Positions 16,031-25,735 of a DNA stretch of 64,000 bases are shown piece by piece. The translations under genes and the position numbers were made by a program. Within the stretch, counting starts at the first letter, position 1. Each line of letters opens with the position of its first letter. The DNA comes from CAZHHH01 sp052400685 (lineage in GTDB: Bacteria; Bacteroidota; Bacteroidia; Bacteroidales; Marinilabiliaceae), in NCBI GenBank assembly GCA_052400685.1, contig JBQTGJ010000003.1. The stretch is one strand, 5' to 3'. The notes under the pieces were generated by a model. The model was not told the origin of the DNA. It saw only the letters and a program-made list of their open reading frames with translations, and ran no database searches.

Positions 16031-16693
16031 TTATTTTTTCTTTTTCAATGCCTTTTTCATTTTTGACTCAATTTTTTTGAGTGCTTTTTTTAAACCGCTC
16101 AATTTCTTTTTCATTTTTTTGATGTCGCTTTTTTTAGCATCCTTCTTTTTGGCTTTTTTAAGCTTGGTTTTAAGAGCATCTACTTTCTTTGTCGCTTTTT
16201 TTCTTTGTTTTTTTTCTTTTTTCATCTTCTTATTGGTTTTTGAGACTGTCTCAGATATGTTCTTTTTAGTTTTCTTATTTTCAGGTTCCTTTTCAGATTT
16301 GTTCTTATTCTGATTTTGGATAGAACTTATAATTTCCTCTATTTTGGCTGATTTTATGGTATCTGCTTCAGTCTGAGCATCAATAAGCGCCTTTTGTTGC
16401 TTTTTAATTGCGGCAGTTGTCGTTTTTTTTAAGGTTGTTGTTTTCGGGGCCACTTTGGTAATGTTTTTTTTGACTCTTGTACCGGTTGTTTTTTTAAGAG
16501 TTGTTTTTGGCGTTTTTACAGCTGTTGTTTCAACCGTTTTTTTAATAGGTGTTGTTTTAGCGCTCTTTTTTACTGCAGTTGTTTTAACACTCTTTTTAGC
16601 TGATAATTTTGGCTTCGATTGAATTTTGTTTTCATCTGCCAGGTCCTTTGTCAAGTCAATAGTTTTGCTTGCATTGTAGTTTTTGTTTTCCAT
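16031..16693 (-). CDS. Very lysine-rich histone-H1-like protein
   Basis: This 220-residue protein is dominated by Lys, Thr and Ala. Residues 28-105 hold irregular repeats of the form K-K-[ST]-x-K-T-T-x-[VIL]-K-K (for example KKSAKTTPIKKTVETTAVK). Residues 106-145 are less basic with some acidic residues (ADTIKSAKIEEIISSIQ). Residues 150-220 return to a Lys-rich, probably helical tail ending KKALKKKK. There is no signal peptide, membrane segment or enzyme motif. The composition resembles the C-terminal tail of eukaryotic histone H1 and bacterial H1-like nucleoid proteins, so DNA or RNA binding is the natural inference. Homology could not be established. It stands alone in its transcription direction, between the murB terminator and a decayed region. 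Confidence 0.75.
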   Translation of the reverse strand: MENKNYNASKTIDLTKDLADENKIQSKPKLSAKKSVKTTAVKKSAKTTPIKKTVETTAVKTPKTTLKKTTGTRVKKNITKVAPKTTTLKKTTTAAIKKQQKALIDAQTEADTIKSAKIEEIISSIQNQNKNKSEKEPENKKTKKNISETVSKTNKKMKKEKKQRKKATKKVDALKTKLKKAKKKDAKKSDIKKMKKKLSGLKKALKKIESKMKKALKKKK

Positions 16694-17493
16694 TTTGAGT
16701 TTTTTTTACATAAGGATAACATTTTGTTAACATAATTTGTTTAAGTGATTTGGAAATAATGGTAAATGCCATCGTGAAAGGCGAGTATTATGGTTTTCTT
16801 TTCATTGTTTTTTTTTGACTGTAGAAGCATCGCGACACCTTTGGCGTATACGAGCCTTTTCACAGGCTTTTAGCAGCCCGTCACAACCCTGGTAAATTGT
16901 TTCGCGCGCAATATTGGCCGTTGCGAACATCTATTCAATGACAGTAACATCCTTGTTTTAATTCTTCGGGCAGGAAGGAGTATTCATTCAGTCGGAGTGC
17001 TTTAGGTTTTTGTTTCTTTATTGCTATGCCATTTGTACACGTTTGAAAGAATGCTGGACTCAGTGCTTGAATGAATTTGAAGTAGAGATATTGGTGTTTG
17101 GATTAATTATGATTTTCCGGTTTCAACAAAGTATTTTAGATTATACTTTATATTTTAGTTTGGTCTAAATGAAAACAAATTCAGCTATATCTAAATATTT
17201 TGAAGGGTTATTCGTTAATATTGTTTAATCATATCCCTGAAGAAACGCAAATAGACGTTTATGAATTGTGTAAGAATAATGAAAGCCTATTTTAGTCCTT
17301 TTTCGACGAAATAGAAAAAGAGGGTAATTGATTTGGAAATCTTGCAGGTGCAATCTGTATTATTCAGGATACAGCTAATTTACAACGAAGACCAAAAACG
17401 AAATTCAGGGAAATAATAAGGTTTATGCTGAAGTCATTGAACCTGGCTTTGTAATCTATTTGTGATAATGGATGAATTTGTTGTAAAGTTAAA
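16694..17493. other. 800-base gap with decayed coding fragments
   Basis: No intact gene. Short open stretches look like broken coding sequence: a minus-strand fragment near 16800-16932 containing NIARETIYQG, and plus-strand pieces NHIPEETQIDVYELCKNN near 17228-17283 and NNKVYAEVIEPGFVIYL near 17410-17463. The IARETIYQ string faintly recalls IS30-type transposases (SxETIYR), but this is too short to name. I see no terminal repeats. Confidence 0.35.
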
Positions 17494-18843
17494 TTACGCG
17501 CTTGTATTCGTTTTCATTTTCCATCGAAATCGAAATAGTAACAGTGTGGCCACCATAATTAAACCAACCATGTATCCCATCCAGATACCCTGTGGCCCTG
17601 CTTTGATGACAAAGGATGCGATGTAGCTGGTGGGTAAGGCAATTACAAAATAGGCAATCAACAGGAAGAGCATGGGGTATTTTACATCTTCCAGTCCACG
17701 TAATGCGCCTAATGAGATGACCTGAAGTCCATCAAAAATTTGGAACAACCCGGCGATGAGCATGAGATTACCTGCAATTTCAATCACTTCGGCATCGGGC
17801 ACAAACCAGCCGGGTATTTTGTAACGTAACAGCATAAAGGCCGTGACGCTACACAACATAAAAATGACGACCATCAGGAGGGATGCTCTGACCGATTTAA
17901 CGATGGCTAATTTGTTGTTTTGTCCTCTATAATGGCTCACCTTTATAGTCGTTGCAGCAGCTAGTCCTGAAGCCGCCATAAATGTGAAACTGGCCAGACT
18001 CAGAACAATTTGATGTGCAGCGAGGGCTTTTTCGCCGAGCCATCCCATCATAATGCTTCCGAGACTGAATGTCAGCACTTCAACAATTGATTGACCGGCA
18101 ATTGGCAGACCAATGCGAAGCAGTTTTATTGCTGCTTCCCGGTTGAGAACTGTTTTTTTATGGAAAATTCTTTCTGGTTTAAAAAAGTCGACACGACGGT
18201 ACACAAAGACAAAGGCCAGTGGCATAAATAGTCGCGAAATAAGCGTGGCAACACCGGCTCCGTTCAGGCCCATGGCGGGCAGGCCCATTTTTCCATAGAT
18301 CAATAAATAATTAAATGCAATATTTAAGAGGTTGGCGGAAATTGTGATGGTCATGGCTATTCTAGTGTTTCCCAGACCTTCGGCATATTGTTTATATATA
18401 AAGAAATACTGGAACGGCAGAATAGAAAAGAGCAATATTATATAATAGGGAATTGCCAGTTGAACAACCTCATTGGTTTGGCCCATGTATGGCATGAACA
18501 GTGCCGGGATCGCCATTATAAGCGTCTGAATTACGGCCAGTAATGGATAAAGTTTAAGGCCTTGTCTGAACCAGTTAATTGCTTCTGATCGGTTACCGCT
18601 GCCAAAAGCAGCGCCTGCCAAGGGAGTCAGTCCCATGGTCAGACCAATGCCAAATACCATTCCAACGATAAAAATGCTGTTAGCCAGCGCCGCGGCTGCA
18701 AGTTCGGTTGCCCCCAACTGTCCCACCATAAGGTTATCAGCCAAAACTACAATCATTTGCCCGGCCTGCGATAGAACCACGGGATAGGCCAGCTTGAGGT
18801 TGGCTTGGTAGTGATTTTGGGTTATGCCATTGATTGTTGTCAT
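17494..18843 (-). CDS. MATE-family multidrug/Na+ efflux transporter
   Basis: A 449-residue inner-membrane protein with twelve likely helices, the usual size for the MATE family, which exports cationic drugs or metabolites in exchange for Na+ or H+. Diagnostic stretches are YPVVLSQAGQMIVVLADNLMV at residues 20-40 (helix 1, with the family Gln and Asp region), GAAFGSGNRSEAINWFRQGL near 78, and in the second half GLPIAGQSIVEVLTFSLGS near 248 and ATTIKVSHYRGQNN near 300. A promoter-like TATTTTTG lies 33 bases upstream. It is monocistronic by spacing, with no regulator next to it. NorM-like is the best description, and the substrate is unknown. Confidence 0.9.
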   Translation of the reverse strand: MTTINGITQNHYQANLKLAYPVVLSQAGQMIVVLADNLMVGQLGATELAAAALANSIFIVGMVFGIGLTMGLTPLAGAAFGSGNRSEAINWFRQGLKLYPLLAVIQTLIMAIPALFMPYMGQTNEVVQLAIPYYIILLFSILPFQYFFIYKQYAEGLGNTRIAMTITISANLLNIAFNYLLIYGKMGLPAMGLNGAGVATLISRLFMPLAFVFVYRRVDFFKPERIFHKKTVLNREAAIKLLRIGLPIAGQSIVEVLTFSLGSIMMGWLGEKALAAHQIVLSLASFTFMAASGLAAATTIKVSHYRGQNNKLAIVKSVRASLLMVVIFMLCSVTAFMLLRYKIPGWFVPDAEVIEIAGNLMLIAGLFQIFDGLQVISLGALRGLEDVKYPMLFLLIAYFVIALPTSYIASFVIKAGPQGIWMGYMVGLIMVATLLLFRFRWKMKTNTSA

Positions 18844-18875
18844 GGTTTTTTATTGCATTTGTTGAATAGGGAATG

Positions 18876-18883
18876 CAAAAATA
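18876..18883 (-). promoter_or_regulatory. Promoter-like -7 box of the MATE gene
   Basis: The minus strand reads TATTTTTG, 33 bases before the ATG, with a TTG about 19 bases further upstream. This matches the Bacteroidota -33/-7 pattern. Confidence 0.5.
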
Positions 18884-19000
18884 GGGAAAAAGAGACGCGT
18901 TACAAGTTAAATGAGTTTAAACAAAAATCAGATACAGGAGCAGGCATTTGTGACTGTCTATAATAATATTGTTTAGTTTTTTTGTAACAGGCAAAATAAA

Positions 19001-19044
19001 AGCAGGCTGTGTTGTCTTTAATTTGGCGACAATACAGCCTGCTT
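19001..19044 (-). terminator. Terminator of the gld gene cluster
   Basis: AGCAGGCTGT and ACAGCCTGCT pair, continued by TTGTC with GACAA with one bulge. It lies beyond the 3' end of the DUF4340 gene on the minus strand. Confidence 0.7.
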
Positions 19045-19125
19045 CAATTTTATATCTGTTTTCGATTTATAGCTGAATCAGCTTATCTTACCTTTAAGAA
19101 AACTGTTAGCTAAATTCTTTAATAT

Positions 19126-20109
19126 CTAATTTTTTAAAAACTTATTTTTTGATACAAATAGTTTGTCAAACAGATAATGTGATTTATCAAGCGCCATGTT
19201 TTCCGGGTATTGACTGGAGCTGATTACGGTTGAGTCATCAGTTAATTCAGCCTCAATGGTTGCAATGGTTCCTTTTTGCCCTTTTATGATTAGTTTATGA
19301 GAGATGGACTGCGGTTTTACATTGGCAAAATTACTAACTCTTAAGTTTCGAATCCCTCTAAGATAAGTGACTACCGATGCCGAGTCGGCCACCAGATCCC
19401 CAATTTTCCATTTTTCATTGGTTTTTTTGAGGACAAATGAGCTGTCGCCCGGAAAAGAGAAAGCCAGTTCCACCGGCTGAATAATACCTTTATCCATTGA
19501 AAAGAATGATTTATCTCTAAACCGATCGGGTTCTGTTCCCACCTGCGAAGACAGAAATCCTTCCACGGCGTATACTTCCGAATCGCTTGTGTTTCGGACA
19601 TAGGTGCTCATGGTACCCGGGTTTTGTCGCATATACGGATTGCGTTGAGCCATTTGTGCGGCCATGGGCGACTGGGTATAGGTGAAACGACCAATGAATA
19701 GATTTGCCAGCACATCATCATCTTTAAACATCGATATTTCAATGCCGGTGGAGTCGGTTACATTAAATTCTTTCCACCGATCTTTGTTTTGTGTTGCCAG
19801 ACGTATGGGGGCTAAGCTGCTCATGGTCTTTAATACACCATTTACGACGCTCGAATCTGCGGCAAACTGCTGTCCATTACTGTCAGAAACAGTCCAGCTG
19901 TTATTGCCTCGTTTCTGAAGTATGATATCTGGCTTATCATTTTCTTTGGGAGAAATCACAATTCGGTTACAATCATCAGGTTTAAATGACGTGATGTATG
20001 TCGGCATATTCCCGGTTCCTTTGGGGGCCATAATTAATTGTATGGCGTAGATAACGGCCAGTGTGATGAAAACAATGGCCAAAGTTTTAATATTCATCTT
20101 TCTAAGCAT
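19126..20109 (-). CDS. DUF4340-type envelope protein of the gld cluster
   Basis: I chose the ATG at 20109, giving 327 residues (MLRKMNIKTLAIVFITLAV). It overlaps the end of gldG by 8 nt and has a strong GGAGGGAAAA ribosome binding site. The reading frame extends further upstream but only inside gldG. A single N-terminal membrane helix (about residues 7-25) is followed by a beta-rich periplasmic part: DIILQKRGNNSWTVSD, then a second similar unit FVLKKTNEKWKIGDLVADSA. Such paired units are what I associate with DUF4340 proteins, which sit beside GldG-like auxiliary proteins of ABC transporters. The biochemical role is unknown. It is the last gene of gldA-gldF-gldG-DUF4340. Confidence 0.75.
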   Translation of the reverse strand: MLRKMNIKTLAIVFITLAVIYAIQLIMAPKGTGNMPTYITSFKPDDCNRIVISPKENDKPDIILQKRGNNSWTVSDSNGQQFAADSSVVNGVLKTMSSLAPIRLATQNKDRWKEFNVTDSTGIEISMFKDDDVLANLFIGRFTYTQSPMAAQMAQRNPYMRQNPGTMSTYVRNTSDSEVYAVEGFLSSQVGTEPDRFRDKSFFSMDKGIIQPVELAFSFPGDSSFVLKKTNEKWKIGDLVADSASVVTYLRGIRNLRVSNFANVKPQSISHKLIIKGQKGTIATIEAELTDDSTVISSSQYPENMALDKSHYLFDKLFVSKNKFLKN

Positions 20110-21607
20110 AGTTTTCCTCCCTTCTTTTATTTCTGAGATTAATGCTTTGCTGATATCTGACAATTCCTATAATAATGATTAAAAGCAATGGTAAACCGAA
20201 ATTCAGGGCTTTCAGCCAGGTTTGTTTGCTTTCTTCTATTTGATCTAACGGGCGGTGTTTCACTGTTTTTGTTCTTAACTGCATTAAACCGGTATCGTCG
20301 CTTAAGAAATCGACAGAATTGACAAACAGCGAAATATTATCGGGTTGCAATTGTCTGGCCTCCTGTCCGGTTCCGTTAACTACAAAGTCACCATCCGAAA
20401 AGACAATAAAATCACCATTTGATTCATCGTCACGTTTTGTGATCAGCGCAGCCACCGGAATATTGGACCGGCTAAAATCGGCTTCGTTCCATTGTTTTTG
20501 GAAGTTAAAGTAGGTGGGTGCCGGCTGTACATCCGATTGTTTACTTGAAAAAGCCAAAGGAACAAAATTGACCGTGGTATCGGCAGGTTCAAGAGAACTG
20601 GCGAATTGTAACATCACCCCACTTAAACCTTTGCTTACCGGATGATCGGCAAATTGAGAAATGACCGGCAGATATGGGAAAGATACCGGCGTGTTAATAA
20701 CAAAAGGACCTTGTTGCTGTCTGACGGTGACACTTCCGCAAGTGGCATCGATTAGAAAATCGGAGTTTATTTTAACGCCATGTTTTTTGAGCCAATCGCC
20801 AATGCCGGTATATAAATTTTGTCCCATGCTGCTTGAAAAGTTTGCGTCAACCTTGTTAATTGCCATAACTATGTGCCCGCCATTTTTGATATATGAATCA
20901 AGTTTGTCGAGATGCGACTGGGGAATGGTATCGGTTGGCCGAACCCAAATCAGTGTTTTATAGCGGTCTAGGTTCACCGAATCATCAAGAGAGGTTGATT
21001 CAGGAGCATACAGCACTTGTAACTGTGCGGTAACTTCATTCATTTCATCCATTGACGGTTCGCCATGACCTTCAATAATTCCGATGGGTTGTTTTTCGGG
21101 AACGGTCATTTTTTTTATGGCCATGGTCAGCGCATACTCCATTTGTGCGCCGGGTTCCAAAAAAGGAATTACTTCGGTGGCTTCACCATAGTTGATGATG
21201 GCGCCGATGTAAGCTCTTTTTTGCACCGATTGGTTTTTTTCGCGAGAGGAGATGAGCAGAGGTTGAATCCCTTTTTGTTGGGCTTCATTTTCCAATTCAT
21301 CACTTTCGTTGGGGTTGATAAAAGTGTAAACTATTTTGCTGCCCGAGCGGGTGGCATACTCTTCCAACAGATTTTTAAAATCCTGACGCATACGGTCGAA
21401 CTGTGGTTGCAAATCTTCAGAGAAATATGCTGTTACCGTCACCGGATCCTGCAAGTCGTTGATTAGATCAAGTGTGCTTTGACTTAATGTGTAGCGCTGG
21501 TCTTCGGTGAAATCTAAACGTACAAAATGATCACTCCCGATCAGGTTGATCAGAACCAGAATGCCTGTCAATAGCAATAAAATATTTTTAAGTTTTGTTT
21601 TTGTCAT
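20102..21607 (-). CDS. gldG: GldG-like auxiliary component of a gliding-type ABC transporter
   Basis: A 501-residue protein with an N-terminal membrane helix (KNILLLLTGILVLINLIG, about residues 7-24), a large extracytoplasmic part and a C-terminal helix (LNFGLPLLLIIIIGIVRY, about 470-487) followed by a basic tail. Landmarks are RLDFTEDQRYTLSQSTLDLI, GIIEGHGEPSMDEM and YKTLIWVRPTDTIPQ with the later GGHIVMAIN, typical of the GldG/ABC auxiliary family. In Flavobacterium the GldA, GldF and GldG proteins form an ABC transporter connected with gliding. In non-gliding Bacteroidota they also occur, so motility cannot be concluded. It follows gldF by 12 nt and overlaps the DUF4340 gene. Confidence 0.87.
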   Translation of the reverse strand: MTKTKLKNILLLLTGILVLINLIGSDHFVRLDFTEDQRYTLSQSTLDLINDLQDPVTVTAYFSEDLQPQFDRMRQDFKNLLEEYATRSGSKIVYTFINPNESDELENEAQQKGIQPLLISSREKNQSVQKRAYIGAIINYGEATEVIPFLEPGAQMEYALTMAIKKMTVPEKQPIGIIEGHGEPSMDEMNEVTAQLQVLYAPESTSLDDSVNLDRYKTLIWVRPTDTIPQSHLDKLDSYIKNGGHIVMAINKVDANFSSSMGQNLYTGIGDWLKKHGVKINSDFLIDATCGSVTVRQQQGPFVINTPVSFPYLPVISQFADHPVSKGLSGVMLQFASSLEPADTTVNFVPLAFSSKQSDVQPAPTYFNFQKQWNEADFSRSNIPVAALITKRDDESNGDFIVFSDGDFVVNGTGQEARQLQPDNISLFVNSVDFLSDDTGLMQLRTKTVKHRPLDQIEESKQTWLKALNFGLPLLLIIIIGIVRYQQSINLRNKRREENYA

Positions 21608-21619
21608 TGCTTCAATTCT

Positions 21620-22342
21620 TTAATTAAGGTTCCTTTTAAGTAATGATGCTTCGGCGCCAAAAAGCGAAATAGAAATTACGGAAAGGAAATAGATAATATC
21701 GCGGCTGTCAACAATTCCCCGAGTCACATTATTATAGTGACCGCGGAGGTCAAGATATTCGAATATGTTTCCCAGTGTTCCGTCAAACACAGAGGCCAGC
21801 ATGTCAAATATTATCTGAAAAAATATGCAACTCACCAGCGCCAGCAAAAAGGCTACAATTTGGTTTTGTGTTAAGCTGCTGGTAAAAATACCAATGCTGA
21901 TGTATGCGCCACTCATGAGCAGAAGCCCCAGATAACCTGTAATCACATTGCCGTGATCAATTGGCCCCAGATTGGCAATGGTGATATACCAGGGCAATGT
22001 GAGGGCCAGACTAACAGCTATGAGAAGCCATGTTGCCAGAAATTTTCCGGCAATGACTTGCCAGTAAGTGATAGGTTTTGTTAACAGTAGTTCAATGGTT
22101 CCTGTTTTTAGCTCCTCAGCGACATGTTTCATTGTCAGGGCCGGAATAAACAGAAAGAGTGTCCAGTATGCTGTTTGAAAAAAGGGACTCATACTGGCTG
22201 TGCTGGTATAAAAAACATCAGTGCCGTAGAGCCAGGTGAAAAATCCTGTTAGCCCTAAAAACATGAACAGCATGATGTATGCCATAAGAGAATCAAAATA
22301 GCTTTTGAACTCTTTTTTTGTTATAATCAATGTTTTACTCAT
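21620..22342 (-). CDS. gldF: GldF-like ABC transporter permease
   Basis: The 240-residue inner-membrane permease has six likely helices. It starts KTLIITKKEFKSYFDSLMAY, the usual amphipathic entry of ABC-2 type permeases. It includes ALTMKHVAEELKTGTIELLL near residue 70, the conserved cytoplasmic coupling segment, and later TSSLTQNQIVAFLLALVSC. With GldA (ATPase) and GldG it would form one transporter. The gene lies 164 bases downstream of gldA, so a separate promoter or a processed leader is possible there, but I saw no good consensus box. The length is normal for GldF. Confidence 0.88.
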   Translation of the reverse strand: MSKTLIITKKEFKSYFDSLMAYIMLFMFLGLTGFFTWLYGTDVFYTSTASMSPFFQTAYWTLFLFIPALTMKHVAEELKTGTIELLLTKPITYWQVIAGKFLATWLLIAVSLALTLPWYITIANLGPIDHGNVITGYLGLLLMSGAYISIGIFTSSLTQNQIVAFLLALVSCIFFQIIFDMLASVFDGTLGNIFEYLDLRGHYNNVTRGIVDSRDIIYFLSVISISLFGAEASLLKRNLN

Positions 22343-22506
22343 TCGTACAAAGTTTATTTAAGTCATTGTTTATAGAATGTCTGCATCAATGTATGTCTTC
22401 ATTCTTCACGAATCTGTTGGTATCAGCAGAACCGAAACATTTGTTTGCCATTTGCACAGAGGGTGCTTTTGAGGACAAACATGTTTGGTTCATGTATCCT
22501 GTACTT

Positions 22507-23442
22507 TTAATTCTCGCGGGTTACTTCGCGGAAAATATCTTCCAGGTTTTTCTCGAAGGGAGTAAGTTCTGTCAGATACCAACCATTTTTAACACACAAA
22601 TCGAAAATACTTTTAGTTGAGCTTTCTCCGGTTTTGCTCTGAATTTCAAATCCATGTTTTTTATCATTTCGGAAATCAACGACGGCAACCTGAGGTAATT
22701 CCTGTAATGCTTTAAATACATTGTTTTGATCTTCGTTGCCGGCAATTGAAACATGTAGAATTTCGTTGCCGTGTGCTTGTTGCCGAAGTTCTTCAGGCGT
22801 ACCATCGGCGACCAGTTTGCCTTTGTTAACAATGAGCACCCGGTCGCATGTGGCCTCAACTTCGGCCAGTATATGAGAGCTCAGCAGTACAGTTTTTTCT
22901 TTTCCTATTTGCTTTATGAGCTCCCTTATTTCAATGATTTGGTTGGGATCAAGTCCGGTTGTTGGTTCATCCAGAATCAGTACCTCCGGATCGTGAATCA
23001 GTGCCTGAGCCAGACCGACTCGTTGTCTGTAGCCTTTTGATAATTCGCCAATTTTTTTGTGTTTTTCGGCGTTTAAGCCACACACTTTGACCATTTCGTG
23101 TACCCGATTTTTTAGTTTATCACCTTCAAGACCCTGTAATTGTCCTGCAAATACGAGATAATCAATCACCGGCATATCGCCGTATAGCGGATTGTTTTCG
23201 GGCAAATAACCGATGGTTTGTTTGGTTGTTTCGGGATGTTTGGAAACACTGATGCCATCAATCATGACATCGCCGTCCGAAGGCGTTAAATACCCGGTTA
23301 TGGCCTTCATGGTGGTGGTTTTACCGGCGCCATTGGGGCCCAAAAATCCCATAATTTCGCCTGTCTTTACTTTAAATGAAAGGCGATCAAGGGCTTTTTG
23401 AGGGCCATAATAATGGCTTAGCTCATTTACATTAATTTCCAT
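22507..23442 (-). CDS. gldA: GldA-like ABC transporter ATPase
   Basis: A 311-residue cytoplasmic ATP-binding subunit. Motifs are Walker A GPNGAGKTTT (residues 35-44), Q-loop region IGYLPENNPLYGDM, signature LSKGYRQRVGLAQAL (about 134-148), Walker B VLILDEPTTGLDPNQ and the H-loop LLSSHI. The C-terminal 80 residues form the extra domain seen in ABC-2 exporters. It starts the unit gldA-gldF-gldG-DUF4340. Gliding genes are expected in Bacteroidota, but only this subset of the gld genes is in the window. Confidence 0.9.
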   Translation of the reverse strand: MEINVNELSHYYGPQKALDRLSFKVKTGEIMGFLGPNGAGKTTTMKAITGYLTPSDGDVMIDGISVSKHPETTKQTIGYLPENNPLYGDMPVIDYLVFAGQLQGLEGDKLKNRVHEMVKVCGLNAEKHKKIGELSKGYRQRVGLAQALIHDPEVLILDEPTTGLDPNQIIEIRELIKQIGKEKTVLLSSHILAEVEATCDRVLIVNKGKLVADGTPEELRQQAHGNEILHVSIAGNEDQNNVFKALQELPQVAVVDFRNDKKHGFEIQSKTGESSTKSIFDLCVKNGWYLTELTPFEKNLEDIFREVTREN

Positions 23443-24087
23443 ATCACTTATTTTGTTTGGTTATATGCACGTAATAATTGTTTGATTATGCTATGCCAAA
23501 AGCCATACGGCTAATGTCGCAGAATAGCATGGGAGAGGAGCTGACACTCCAACACCCGGATATTGCTTTAATGCTGGATATTGTTTTTTCGCCTGCCGTT
23601 GGCCAACCTTTGTTTTGAAATTGGTGTGATTGCAGATGAAAAAAGAAAACAGCAGTTTTAAGCAACAAAAGGCATGGCTGACCCTACTAGGGTTGCTCTT
23701 ACCTTTAACAGGTTTTGTGATTGTTGAAACGTGAGATTATTGGGAGGATCTGATGCGATTGCGGCCACTCTTGCAGAAGGATTGCGTTTAGCACAAGTTG
23801 TGAATTCAGCCGTATTGGTATCAGCCTTGAATTGTTGGGTTCGTTGAGAAGGAGTCTTTGTGACTCGTGTGAAAATTAAAGTTGTAATGAATAGTCGTTT
23901 CATCATACGTATGATTTTTTTTGGGACGTATGGAATTTACGATGAATTTTAATGGTGCCGATTGAAAATCGGGCCATTCAAAATTCATGATCGTTTCATT
24001 TTAAGTTAATTTTATATGGGCTTGAGTAATCAATTATTGTTCCAAAGTATTGTTGTTTTATTGAAAATTTTGTTGCTTTTCCACTTT
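23443..24087. other. Intergenic gap between gldA and nhaA
   Basis: 645 bases. A minus-strand frame at 23658-23906 starts MMKRLFITTLIFT and could encode a short exported protein. Its signal is weak and the rest is uncharacteristic, so I do not call it. Nothing else is recognisable apart from a small CCGATT-AATCGG hairpin near 23953-23968. Confidence 0.4.
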
Positions 24088-25494
24088 TTATTCAATCGTT
24101 TTATTTCGTTTAAGTCGTCTGAAAAATAGTATTTGGCCGTTTTTTTTATGTTTTTTATTTGGCGAAAGTGCTCGTTTTAGCAAAAGATAGCCGGCCAGTC
24201 CGGAAATAAATGAGCCGATGAAAATGCCAATTTTGGCCTGATCCTGTAATTCGGGTGCTTCAAAGGCCAGATTGGCTATAAATAATGACATGGTAAAGCC
24301 GATTCCGCCTATCAGCCCTAATCCGACAAACGCCATCCAGGGAATGTTTCTGGGTTTGACCGCTAGTTTGAGTTTTACGGCCAACCATGAGAATAAGGAT
24401 ATGCCGATGGATTTACCAAAAATAAGGCTGATGGCTATAATCAGAGACAATGGTGTTAGTGCATCGACAACTGACGACAGAGGGGCTGCGGTTGCCAGAA
24501 TGGTAACCCCGGCATTGGATAGAGCAAATAACGGGAGTATCAGATAATTGACCATACCGCTTAGCCGGTGTTCCATCTTTTGTAATGGACTTTGCACACG
24601 TTCAACGATGTTTTCGAGGTCATCGATCGCATGGAGTTGTTCGGTGGTTAAAATACAGCTGTGAGCATTGCCAGGCAGTCTGGAGAATTTTTTGAGGCGC
24701 CATTTTATTTTTGGTGAGAAGTATTTTATATTAACCCGGTTGCGGGCAGGAATTGTTAAAGCCACTAAAACACCTGCAATGGTGGGGTGGATGCCCGACT
24801 GTAGAAATAGAAACCAAATAATGATACCCAAACCAATGTATAGCGATATAATCTGAATGTCATAATAGTTTGCGACTGCCAGAATAGACAGCAGTATGAA
24901 TGCAATGAACAGATAATGCCAGTATATGTGAGTACTATAGAATAACGCAATGACCAGGATGGCTCCCAGGTCATCAACAATGGCCAGTGCGGTTAGAAAT
25001 ACTTTTAGGCTGAGAGGTACTCTTGGACCCATCATGCTTAGTATGGCAAGCGAAAAAGCGATGTCGGTTGCCATGGGGATACCCCATCCCCGGTTGGCAT
25101 CCCCGGTTAGCCCGAACGAAAAGAAGAAAAGGATGGGTATTACCATTCCTCCAATGGCCGCAAAAACCGGAAAGACAGCCTGACGAAAAGAACTGAGCTC
25201 GCCGGCCAGAAATTCCCTTTTGATTTCCAGTCCTACGACAAAGAAAAATAAAACCATCAGACCGTCGTTAATCCAATGCAACAGCGAGAGGCTTAGCTGA
25301 TAGGGCTCCAGACTAAATGACAGGTGATGATGCCATACAAAATGATAATAGTCTTTAATGGGCGAATTGGCCCAAATTAATGCCACCAGAGTAACAAGCA
25401 TCAAGAGCATTCCGCCACTCGATAGTCGTTTGAAAAACTTGTCGAACGGACTTGAAATAAGGTGCACGATAATTCTTCTTTTTCTTAGATTCAT
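24088..25494 (-). CDS. nhaA: Na+/H+ antiporter NhaA
   Basis: A 468-residue inner-membrane antiporter that exchanges internal Na+ or Li+ for external protons. Residues aligned with the E. coli ion-binding site are all present: Asp 144 in GIPMATDIAFSLA and the Asp pair 174-175 in ALAIVDDLGAILV. The pH-sensor region GLEIKREFLAGEL (88-100) and the C-terminal GLGLIGGIGFTMSLFIANLAF are also intact. It is longer than E. coli NhaA because of an extended N-terminus and a loop carrying STDP-like sequence around residues 270-320. It runs divergently from nhaD, 241 bases away, so one gap may hold both promoters. Confidence 0.95.
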   Translation of the reverse strand: MNLRKRRIIVHLISSPFDKFFKRLSSGGMLLMLVTLVALIWANSPIKDYYHFVWHHHLSFSLEPYQLSLSLLHWINDGLMVLFFFVVGLEIKREFLAGELSSFRQAVFPVFAAIGGMVIPILFFFSFGLTGDANRGWGIPMATDIAFSLAILSMMGPRVPLSLKVFLTALAIVDDLGAILVIALFYSTHIYWHYLFIAFILLSILAVANYYDIQIISLYIGLGIIIWFLFLQSGIHPTIAGVLVALTIPARNRVNIKYFSPKIKWRLKKFSRLPGNAHSCILTTEQLHAIDDLENIVERVQSPLQKMEHRLSGMVNYLILPLFALSNAGVTILATAAPLSSVVDALTPLSLIIAISLIFGKSIGISLFSWLAVKLKLAVKPRNIPWMAFVGLGLIGGIGFTMSLFIANLAFEAPELQDQAKIGIFIGSFISGLAGYLLLKRALSPNKKHKKNGQILFFRRLKRNKTIE

Positions 25495-25735
25495 AGTGTA
25501 TCCTATTTTGTTAAATCAATTAAGTCAAGTGCAAAAGTTTAACAATTTGATAAATATACAAACATTTTTTGTGGCTTAATTTTCTTTTTGCACAGCCTTT
25601 GGGTCAGCTGTTTACTTAACATTTGGTTCCAGTCAGTTAAACATTATTAAAAAAGAACCCATGTTGGTGACAATCCCCCGAAATGATTCTTAAATTCGCC
25701 GCTTCAAAATTTAGTCATTTTAATATTATTCGTTT

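Noticed and set aside
16077..16313. Phe-rich membrane-like protein on the plus strand
   Set aside because: It is the antisense shadow of the Lys-rich gene (AAA/AAG codons read as TTT/CTT).
23658..23906. Small exported protein MMKRLFITTLIFT
   Set aside because: The signal is weak and the rest lacks any pattern; a frameshifted remnant is as likely.
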